DNA from: an uncultured Coriobacteriaceae bacterium
GTDB lineage: Bacteria > Actinomycetota > Coriobacteriia > Coriobacteriales > Eggerthellaceae
Reading direction: 5' to 3'
DNA: 6,146 bases
Assembly (NCBI GenBank): GCA_946623915.1
Contig: CAMORQ010000127.1
Span: 1-6,146 of the forward strand
Position numbers and translations under genes: made by a program. This document shows, in pieces, positions 1 to 5,431 of this stretch; positions within the stretch are counted from its first letter, which is position 1; each line of letters starts with the position of its first letter. The notes under the pieces are model-generated. The model did not search any database. It saw only the letters and a program-made list of their open reading frames with translations, and had not been told where the DNA came from.

Positions 1-420
1 TGCAGCCTGGGCACCGACGGCATGGCGTCGAACAACACCCACAACATTCTGCAGAGCGCCTACCTGCTGGCGTGCTCACAGAAGGGCAGCGCGCTCGACC
101 CTGCCATCATCGCCCCGAAGGACGTGCTGCGCATGCTCACCGTGAACGGCGCGCGCGCTCAGGGACGCGCCGACTGCGGCGCTCTGGCCGTAGGCAACAA
201 GGCGGACCTGGTGGTTCTCGACGTGGACACGCCCTGGATGTGCCCGGTCTACGACATGATTACCAACCTGATCTACAGCGCCAACGGCGCCGACGTGGTG
301 CTGACCATGTGCGACGGGCAGGTGCTCTACGAAAACGGCGAGTACACAACCATCGACATAGAAAAGACCAAGGCCGAAGTCGTGCGCAGTGTCGGCGAGG
401 TCCTCGACGCCCTGCAGTGA
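1..420 (+). CDS. MtaD/SsnA-type amidohydrolase, C-terminal part (5' end cut by window)
   Basis: This is the last 139 residues of a metal-dependent amidohydrolase resembling the 5'-methylthioadenosine / S-adenosylhomocysteine deaminases (MtaD group). The reading frame is open from base 1, and the stop is TGA at 418-420. The visible part begins with LGTDGMASNN, the strand that carries the metal- and substrate-binding Asp in this superfamily. It continues with the C-terminal composite domain: GALAVGNKADLVVLD (conserved G-x-KADLVvlD signature), then NLIYSANGADV and DGQVLYENGEYTT, which follow MtaD closely. The family deaminates the adenine ring of 5'-substituted adenosines in the cytoplasm. The N-terminal HxH metal site lies outside the window, so an intact active site cannot be confirmed. 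The next gene starts 283 bp downstream on the same strand. Family call is firm; the exact substrate is inferred and could be another purine or pyrimidine derivative. Confidence 0.88.
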   Translation, partial: CSLGTDGMASNNTHNILQSAYLLACSQKGSALDPAIIAPKDVLRMLTVNGARAQGRADCGALAVGNKADLVVLDVDTPWMCPVYDMITNLIYSANGADVVLTMCDGQVLYENGEYTTIDIEKTKAEVVRSVGEVLDALQ

Positions 421-428
421 GTCAAAGG

Positions 429-457
429 GACGCCTCCTTCGACCCACCCGAGGTGTC
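429..457 (+). terminator. Possible terminator stem-loop after the first amidohydrolase
   Basis: GACGCCTC (429-436) pairs with GAGGTGTC (450-457) to form an 8-bp stem with one G-U wobble and a 13-nt loop. It starts nine bases after the stop codon. There is no T-tract directly behind it (a short TTTT occurs at about 475-478), so it would be a weak or non-canonical terminator. The position, not the strength, makes the case. Confidence 0.35.
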
Positions 458-514
458 AACGCCAGATGAGACTCGTTTTGGGTAGCAGCTTGCGCGTCCC
501 GTAACGTTTTGTTA

Positions 515-535
515 GCATTCTCGCCAGGCGAATGC
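515..535. repeat. Small inverted repeat in the 421-703 intergenic region
   Basis: GCATTC (515-520) and GAATGC (530-535) are perfect reverse complements separated by nine bases. Part of the spacer (CGC and GCG) can pair further. It lies in a 283-bp gap that holds no convincing coding sequence. It could be a regulatory site or an RNA hairpin; the role is unknown. Confidence 0.3.
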
Positions 536-604
536 GCGGGTTCTGCTCCGGCCGTCGCCTTGTTTTGTCAAGCGATTTCAATCTTGAACTGAATACGTTT
601 CGGC

Positions 605-631
605 AGCGCTGCAGCGTTCGGCTGCGGTGCT
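605..631 (+). promoter_or_regulatory. 11-bp stem-loop upstream of the ArsM-like gene
   Basis: Bases 605-615 pair with 621-631 to give an 11-bp stem including two G-U wobbles, closed by a GUUCG loop of the stable UUCG type. It ends 72 nt before the ATG at 704, and a short TTTT follows at 641-644. It could be a terminator for the upstream gene or a structured 5' leader of the methyltransferase gene. I saw no match to a riboswitch class I know, and no clear sigma70 promoter in 421-703; TTGTCA at 565-570 is a possible -35 with no good -10. Confidence 0.4.
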
Positions 632-703
632 CATGCCTCATTTTCGTGGTTGGCGCAGATGCGTCTGTGTTCGCATAGGTGCATACGAGAAAGGAATAAG
701 CCC

Positions 704-1735
704 ATGAATTACGAAGACTTCTACACACTTACTACCGACTTCCAGCCCTACTACGATCAGCTGGTTTCAGAGCTTGCCGATCGCGAAAAGGACGGTCCAA
801 AGACGTACGCACGCACGTTGGACGCGCCCGAGTCCATGCCGGGGGAGGCCCGTGCCGTGCTCGACCAGGTGCCGGCGGCCGCGGCAGACGGCTTCTGCGA
901 ATTCGGTTCTCCCATGCCGCCGCTGCTGGAAGGCTGCACGGTGGTTGACCTGGGGTGCGGCACCGGACGCGACGCGTTCCTGGCGGCACTTTTGGTGGGG
1001 TCCTCCGGGCGCGTAATCGGCGTTGATCCGGATGCGGACAAGCTGGCCGTGGCCCAGGCGGCGGCTGAAGGGTTCGCTAACGTGGAGTTCGTCAACAGCG
1101 TGCCAGAGCGGGTGGAGGCGCTGGCGGACGGTGTTGCGGACGTGGTCATCTCCAACTGCACGTTCAACTTAAGCCCCGACAAGGCGGCCTATATCCGCGA
1201 AGTGAACCGCCTGCTCAAAGACAATGGAGAATGGTATTTCACCGACGTGTTCAGCGACCGTCGCATTCCGCAGGATTTGGCCCAGACCCCAGCGCAGCGC
1301 GCAGACCGCCTGGCTGGTGCGATGTACGTGGGCGATTTCCGCCGTCTGGTCCAGGCGGGCGGCTTCAACGACCCACGCTACCTGATGTATGCGCCCACGC
1401 CTGTTTCCAGTACCGAGCAGGAATCCTATGGCGACGTGGTGTTCGCCACGCTGACCATTCGCGCTATGAAATCCGAATGGAGCGAAGACGTGTGCGAAAG
1501 CTACGGGGAAACGGTTGCCTACGACGGCTCCCTGCCCGATTACCCCGATTTCTTCCTGTTCGAGCATGCTATCAAGTTCCCAACGGGTAAAGAGTGCACG
1601 GTCTGTGGTAACGTGACCACCGTTGCAAAATACAGTCGTTACGCGAAAGTGTTTACCGTGGTGGGCGACAGGAGCCATCACGTCGGGGACACCCACCATA
1701 CGTTTGACGTGCTGTTCGGGTTGAACGCAGAATAG
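704..1735 (+). CDS. ArsM-like SAM-dependent methyltransferase lacking two ArsM cysteines
   Basis: This 343-residue protein has the arsenite methyltransferase architecture. Its class I SAM-binding motif is VVDLGCGTGRD (residues 80-90), followed by RVIGVD (103-108), which reads the ribose. The ArsM signature SNCTFNLSPDK (150-160) and an ArsM-like C-terminal domain (YGETVAY at 267-273, CTVCGN at 298-303) follow. The start at 704 is chosen because AAAGGA (690-695) sits 8 nt upstream and the residues encoded before it look like non-coding sequence. Of the three cysteines known to matter in CmArsM (72, 174, 224), only the second is kept (C152). The first aligns with F67 in FCEFGSP, with a cysteine two residues earlier (C65). 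The third is replaced by R202 in DRLAGAMY. A C298/C301 pair is present. It may therefore use another substrate, act on an already methylated arsenical, or bind arsenic differently. The GTPase gene follows 104 bp downstream on the same strand. Confidence 0.85.
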   Translation: MNYEDFYTLTTDFQPYYDQLVSELADREKDGPKTYARTLDAPESMPGEARAVLDQVPAAAADGFCEFGSPMPPLLEGCTVVDLGCGTGRDAFLAALLVGSSGRVIGVDPDADKLAVAQAAAEGFANVEFVNSVPERVEALADGVADVVISNCTFNLSPDKAAYIREVNRLLKDNGEWYFTDVFSDRRIPQDLAQTPAQRADRLAGAMYVGDFRRLVQAGGFNDPRYLMYAPTPVSSTEQESYGDVVFATLTIRAMKSEWSEDVCESYGETVAYDGSLPDYPDFFLFEHAIKFPTGKECTVCGNVTTVAKYSRYAKVFTVVGDRSHHVGDTHHTFDVLFGLNAE

Positions 1736-1741
1736 CCGACA

Positions 1742-1777
1742 GGCGGAAGGCCACTAGGGATTCTGTGGCCTTCCGCC
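1742..1777 (+). terminator. Perfect 13-bp hairpin between methyltransferase and GTPase genes
   Basis: GGCGGAAGGCCAC (1742-1754) and GTGGCCTTCCGCC (1765-1777) are exact reverse complements with a 10-nt loop. The hairpin starts 6 bases after the TAG stop of the methyltransferase gene, the usual position of a terminator. It lacks a T-run (GAAGCTGCG follows), so it may act as a partial terminator, an mRNA-stabilising 3' end, or a spacer that lowers expression of the GTPase gene. No clear promoter is visible between it and the ATG at 1840. Confidence 0.65.
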
Positions 1778-1826
1778 GAAGCTGCGTTGTGGGATGCGCG
1801 GTTCATGTGTCAGATGCAGCTTGGGC

Positions 1827-1832
1827 AAGGAG
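1827..1832 (+). promoter_or_regulatory. Ribosome binding site that fixes the GTPase start
   Basis: AAGGAG lies 7 nt before ATG 1840. This strong Shine-Dalgarno sequence supports 1840 over the upstream in-frame start at 1765, which falls inside the hairpin. Confidence 0.8.
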
Positions 1833-1839
1833 TGGTTTC

Positions 1840-2979
1840 ATGTCAACGAAGTACATGATTGTCAGTGGGTTTCTTGGGTCGGGTAAGACCACGACCATGA
1901 TCGCGCTTGCGCGTGCGGTGAACGCGCGCATGCAGGGCGAAGGCGAGCCGAGCAAGGTGGCCATAATCGCCAACGACCTGGGCGCGAAGAACCTGGTCGA
2001 TGCCGACTACACGCGCACGGCCGACGTGCCCATAGACGAAATCGCAGGAGACTGCATCTGCTACGTGACCGAAGATTTGGTCTACCACATCAACCGCTTG
2101 GCGGACGCTGGAGCCGACTTAGTGGTGTCCGACATCCCCGGTTGCGGCGTGGGCGCGCTCAACCACGTGTACGTGGTTCTGAAGGAGCAGTATCCAGACC
2201 GTTTCGACCTGCTGCCGCTGGTGTGCCTGGTCGACCCGATTCGCCTGCGCATGATCTTGCCGCAGAAAGAGGACATCAACCTTCCCGAGGAGATGCGCTT
2301 CTTGTTGAACGCGCAGCTGGCGGAAGCCGACCTGATCGTGTTGAATAAGTGCGACTTGATCGACGATGAGGAACGCGAGGCCGACCTGGCATTTATACGT
2401 GCGGCTTACCCCGACATCCCCGTCATGTGGATCTCTGCACGCACAGGTGAAGGTATAAACGAGCTGGCAGACTACGTGCTTGCACACGAAGCTGCCGCAA
2501 AGCCACGCGATTTGGGCACCGACACCGAAGAGTTCGATGCGGCGGAGGCACAGATGTGCTGGTACAACCGCCGCTTCTTCGCCGAAGAGCGCACCGGTGC
2601 CGACATCGATTTCAACGTGGTGGTGGAAGACTTCATGGAGGCCATTCGCGACGGTTTGATCGAGGCGCGGCGCAACGTGCCGCACCTGAAGCTGTTCGCG
2701 GCGGGCGTGGGCGAAGACTTCGTGAAATGCTCCATCGTGGGCGTGGATTACGACCTGGAGTTCGAGCGCAAGCTGCAGCAGGACTACTCGGGCATCGCCA
2801 TAGTGGTGAACGCACGTGCGACCTGCGAGTCCGATACGTTCGGCGACATCGTCGAGGATGCCATGGACGCTATCAAGGCCAAGCACAACCTGAAGTGCCG
2901 CGTCATTTTCACCGAATGCTTTGGGTTTGCCGACGAAGGCCGCCGGAACGGCGGGAGAGCGTCCAGGTACTCCGCCTAG
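1840..2979 (+). CDS. CobW/P47K family (COG0523-like) P-loop GTPase
   Basis: This 379-residue protein belongs to the G3E GTPases, the class that includes CobW, UreG and HypB and that serves metal-cofactor insertion or metal homeostasis. The Walker A motif is GFLGSGKTTT (10-19). A CxC metal motif lies at C72-I-C74, a switch-like segment SDIPGCGVG at 97-105, the guanine-specificity motif NKCD at 169-172, and a G5-like ISAR at 198-201. Usual COG0523 proteins have CxCC; here the last Cys is Tyr75. The G3 region (DIPG) also differs from the common E-T-S-G form. Residues from about 235 to 379 do not resemble the usual CobW C-terminal domain; this part is acidic and contains several cysteines (C240, C297, C329, C353, C360). 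The end of the protein (GRRNGGRASRYSA) is low-complexity. The gene is in line with the methyltransferase gene and converges on the ArsM-ArsS gene. A role as metal or cofactor chaperone for a neighbouring enzyme is plausible but unproven. Confidence 0.85.
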   Translation: MSTKYMIVSGFLGSGKTTTMIALARAVNARMQGEGEPSKVAIIANDLGAKNLVDADYTRTADVPIDEIAGDCICYVTEDLVYHINRLADAGADLVVSDIPGCGVGALNHVYVVLKEQYPDRFDLLPLVCLVDPIRLRMILPQKEDINLPEEMRFLLNAQLAEADLIVLNKCDLIDDEEREADLAFIRAAYPDIPVMWISARTGEGINELADYVLAHEAAAKPRDLGTDTEEFDAAEAQMCWYNRRFFAEERTGADIDFNVVVEDFMEAIRDGLIEARRNVPHLKLFAAGVGEDFVKCSIVGVDYDLEFERKLQQDYSGIAIVVNARATCESDTFGDIVEDAMDAIKAKHNLKCRVIFTECFGFADEGRRNGGRASRYSA

Positions 2980-2980
2980 G

Positions 2981-3027
2981 CGCTCAGGCTTCGCTCACGG
3001 CACGAAGGCCTACTCGCTCAGTCTTCG
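2981..3027. repeat. Imperfect direct repeat in the convergent intergenic region
   Basis: CGCTCAGGCTTCG (2981-2993) recurs as CGCTCAGTCTTCG (3015-3027), 12 of 13 bases identical. A second pair follows the same register: GGCCTACTCG (3007-3016) and GGCCTATTCG (3028-3037). GGCTTCG (2987-2993) can also pair with CGAAGGCC (3003-3010) around a one-base bulge, giving a small hairpin just after the GTPase stop. It may contribute to termination or be a remnant of a small duplicated element. Confidence 0.4.
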
Positions 3028-3040
3028 GGCCTATTCGGGG

Positions 3041-3074
3041 CACCTGGGCCGCCGCCCATCCGGCGGTGGAGGTG
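3041..3074. terminator. Probable bidirectional terminator hairpin between convergent genes
   Basis: CACCT (3041-3045) pairs with AGGTG (3070-3074), and CCGCCG (3049-3054) pairs with CGGCGG (3061-3066). A 3x3 internal loop separates the two stems and the apical loop has six bases. The hairpin abuts the TAA stop of the minus-strand fusion gene (3075-3077) and lies 61 bases after the GTPase stop. No T-tract occurs on either side. Its place between convergent genes fits a shared terminator. Confidence 0.5.
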
Positions 3075-5168
3075 TTACACGAGCGCCCCTTTGCAGGACG
3101 ATCCGAAACCGGCGGCACAGCTGTAGCATAGTGGGTTTGTGCGCACCTGCCGTTGTGGGAGCTGTCCCATTCTTAGGTCTTCTATGGTAGCATCGCGCAT
3201 ACCGCCGTGGCCGTCGTCAACTTGGATAGGCAGGCCAAGCACGTGGTTCGGCTCGCAATCGTAGATCCGCCCATCACAGTCCACGTTCACCATGTCGCGG
3301 CACATGAGACGTGTGATGGCCAGGGCGTTGAAGTTGTCGGCGAGCAGCGCAAGGTAGTCATCGAACATGCCAAAGTCGAGCAGATCGGCTGCGAAACGCC
3401 CGCACGCCCAGTTGTTGAACGCGAACAGGTTATCGAACTTCACGCTGTGGTCGCGTTCGAGTTCTTTGTGGTAGGCCGACTCGATCATTTCCTGCGGAAG
3501 TGGCAGGAAAGGCCCGGCCACGTTGTAGACCAGGTCAAGAACTAAAGGTTTGCCATCGTCGCCAGCACCGTCCGCAACGCCCGTGCCGTACCCGCGGTCG
3601 TTGAGCGCGCGGATAGCCGCGATTGACTTCTCGAACACGGAACCTCCACGCTGCGACGCGGTTCCCTTCGGGTCGTAGAAAGGCAAAGAGGCCACCAAGT
3701 GAACACCGAGTTCCGCGAACAGGTCCGCAAGATGCGCATGCTCCTCCTGCGCAAGCAGCGTCAAGTTCGTGCGCACGATCACGTTGCTGCCGTGGGTGCG
3801 CGCAGCCGACTCGCGCACGAACCATTCGAAATCCGGGTGCAGCTCGGGGCTGCCACCGGTTATGTCCATCGTCGTGTAGCCGCCGGCGTCGAAGGCGGCC
3901 AGGCACGCATCCAGCGTGGTGCGCGACATCTGTTCTGTGCGGGTGGGGCTGCACTCCAGATAGCAGTGCCTGCACGCCAGGTTGCAGGCGTAGGTGACGT
4001 TGACCTGCATGGTCGATTGTTTTTCAAATGTCGTAAGCAGGGACGGGGCGTCCACGCGCTCCTCGAAGGTCACGTAGTCCGCCCGCTCGTAGGCTTCTTC
4101 GAGCATGGGCAGGCCCACCGTGCGCTTGCCCGTCCGAACCTCGAGCGCTTGCTGGGCGCGCTCGCGGTCGAACGCGCCGCGATGCAGGCGCTCGTCGGAA
4201 ATCTCGAAGTAGCGCCCGTAGCGAGAAGCAGCGATCATGCGAGCGGTGTTTCCGCTGATGGCACGTGGCTTGCCTTTAACGAACCGCGTGTCGGCGTCCC
4301 AGTCGAAGTAGCGCGGCATTTCGGGCATCCCGCCTAGGTAGGTGGCGTGCTGGCCGTAGTCTTCCTCGGTTTCCTCGAGCACGCCGGCGGTGCACTTTAT
4401 GGCGCGGACCGTGCGTGATCGAAAGCTGGTGAAGCCCACGCGCGTCTCTATTCCCAAATCGCCGATGTGCATGGGGTCGTCGACAGTCCATACGAAGTGG
4501 TCGAAGCCAGCGTTTCGCATGAGCGCGCGGAAGTCCGGTTCGTAGGTGGCACCGCCAAGGCATTCACTATGCAAGATGGGGTCGTCACGCAGTTCCTGGG
4601 GCAGCCGGCGGGAGGCGTAGACGTCGGAGAAATACAGCTCTCCGCCGGGTTTCAGCACGCGAAAGACCTCTGCCATAACCATATCTTTGAAAGGGGAGAG
4701 GTTCACGACGCAGTTCGACACGACAATGTCGATGGACTCGTCTGCGATTCCGCATGCCGCCAGATCCTCGATGTAGCCGAGCCGCAGGTCTACGTTCGAT
4801 TCGTCGAACCCGAACGTCTGCGCATGATAATCCTGGTAGCGCTCGGCCACCTCGAGTTGCTCGGGCGTCATGTCCACGCCGATTACCCGTCCTTTGGGCC
4901 CTACCAGCCTGGACAGCACGTACACATCGCGGCCTGTTCCACAGCCTAGGTCCAGTACCGTTGCCCCCTCCAGCGCAGGGGGTATGGGGCTGCCGCAGCC
5001 GTAGAAACGCGACACGACCTCGTCGGCTACCAGCGGAAGGACGTCAAGGACGTATTTCGGCGGCGGTACCGTTTCGCAATGGGGTGCATCGGTTAGCAGG
5101 TCGTCGGCTCCTGAAAGCGTTTGGCCATAGTATGCCCGAACGACGTCGTGGGTGGTTGTTGGCTGCAT
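3075..5168 (-). CDS. Fused arsenite methyltransferase / ArsS-type radical SAM enzyme
   Basis: This 697-residue protein joins two arsenosugar-pathway enzymes. Residues 1 to about 335 are an ArsM-type methyltransferase: RFYGCGSPIP (54-63), VLDLGCGTGRD (71-81), RVIGVD (94-99), SNCVVNLSP (151-159) and SECLGGATY (201-209). All three ArsM cysteines are present (C58, C153, C203). Residues from about 365 to 697 match ArsS. MQVNVTYACNLACRHC contains the CX3CX2C [4Fe-4S] motif (C395, C399, C402). DITGGSPELHPDF (435-447), RTNLTLL (466-472), LVYNVAGPFLPLP (546-558) and a cysteine-rich C-terminus (C623, C631, C638, C681, C684, C692) follow. ArsM makes di-methylated arsenic; ArsS adds the 5'-deoxyadenosyl group of SAM. 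Start 5168 is supported by AGGAG five bases upstream (complement of 5174-5178) and by the family N-terminus. The gene is transcribed divergently from the second amidohydrolase. The arsenical substrate is inferred from homology, and C692 stands where some ArsS relatives carry selenocysteine. Confidence 0.9.
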   Translation of the reverse strand: MQPTTTHDVVRAYYGQTLSGADDLLTDAPHCETVPPPKYVLDVLPLVADEVVSRFYGCGSPIPPALEGATVLDLGCGTGRDVYVLSRLVGPKGRVIGVDMTPEQLEVAERYQDYHAQTFGFDESNVDLRLGYIEDLAACGIADESIDIVVSNCVVNLSPFKDMVMAEVFRVLKPGGELYFSDVYASRRLPQELRDDPILHSECLGGATYEPDFRALMRNAGFDHFVWTVDDPMHIGDLGIETRVGFTSFRSRTVRAIKCTAGVLEETEEDYGQHATYLGGMPEMPRYFDWDADTRFVKGKPRAISGNTARMIAASRYGRYFEISDERLHRGAFDRERAQQALEVRTGKRTVGLPMLEEAYERADYVTFEERVDAPSLLTTFEKQSTMQVNVTYACNLACRHCYLECSPTRTEQMSRTTLDACLAAFDAGGYTTMDITGGSPELHPDFEWFVRESAARTHGSNVIVRTNLTLLAQEEHAHLADLFAELGVHLVASLPFYDPKGTASQRGGSVFEKSIAAIRALNDRGYGTGVADGAGDDGKPLVLDLVYNVAGPFLPLPQEMIESAYHKELERDHSVKFDNLFAFNNWACGRFAADLLDFGMFDDYLALLADNFNALAITRLMCRDMVNVDCDGRIYDCEPNHVLGLPIQVDDGHGGMRDATIEDLRMGQLPQRQVRTNPLCYSCAAGFGSSCKGALV

Positions 5169-5229
5169 GTGCGCTCCTACGGTGTTTGTGTCTCTCGTGC
5201 GCTCGAGGGACATCCGACAGCAGTTCGTC

Positions 5230-5235
5230 ATTTTA
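5230..5235 (-). promoter_or_regulatory. Weak -10 candidate for the ArsM-ArsS gene
   Basis: On the minus strand this reads TAAAAT, one mismatch from the sigma70 -10 consensus, about 60 bases before the start codon. The -35 position is poor (TGCGCA at 17-bp spacing), so expression may need an activator or use another promoter. Confidence 0.25.
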
Positions 5236-5259
5236 CTCGTACGCGAGAGACGTGCGCAG

Positions 5260-5274
5260 GATTCCGTGCGAATC
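5260..5274. promoter_or_regulatory. Inverted repeat that could be an operator
   Basis: GATTC-CGTGC-GAATC is a perfect 5-5-5 inverted repeat in the 263-bp divergent region (5169-5431). It lies just upstream of the weak promoter candidate for the fusion gene. It does not resemble an ArsR box that I know. The arms are short enough that chance is a real possibility. The rest of the divergent region shows no convincing gene. Confidence 0.22.
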
Positions 5275-5357
5275 ATTTGCCACACAAGGGCTTTCCTGAA
5301 GGTTCCCGGTGCCAAATTCTGGAGACGGGCGCGCGTGTGGACGCGTGCGCTGAAGAG

Positions 5358-5363
5358 TATAAT
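5358..5363 (+). promoter_or_regulatory. Consensus -10 box upstream of the second amidohydrolase
   Basis: TATAAT matches the sigma70 -10 consensus exactly and stands out in this GC-rich sequence. It lies 68 bases before ATG 5432, giving a leader of about 60 nt. No good -35 is seen at 17 bp (GTGTGG). Confidence 0.5.
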
Positions 5364-5431
5364 AGCTGAAACTTATACGATGCCGACTGCCCAACGGCAG
5401 GCTTTCACGACGTACAAAGAAAGGCGGGGTC

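Noticed and set aside
650..703. Upstream in-frame start for the ArsM-like gene at 650
   Set aside because: It would add 18 residues of unlikely sequence and has no good ribosome binding site, whereas 704 has AAAGGA at 8 nt and begins a plausible N-terminus.
1765..1839. Upstream in-frame start for the GTPase at 1765
   Set aside because: It lies in the right arm of the perfect hairpin, and the conserved P-loop fold starts right after ATG 1840, which has a strong AAGGAG.
3207..5299. Long plus-strand open frames opposite the fusion gene (for example 3699-4337 and 4467-4949)
   Set aside because: They are antisense shadows of a well-conserved coding sequence in GC-rich DNA and show no recognisable domains or ribosome binding sites.
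5169..5315. 49-residue N-terminal extension of the ArsM-ArsS fusion
   Set aside because: The residues look like translated non-coding DNA, and the start at 5168 has AGGAG at correct spacing.
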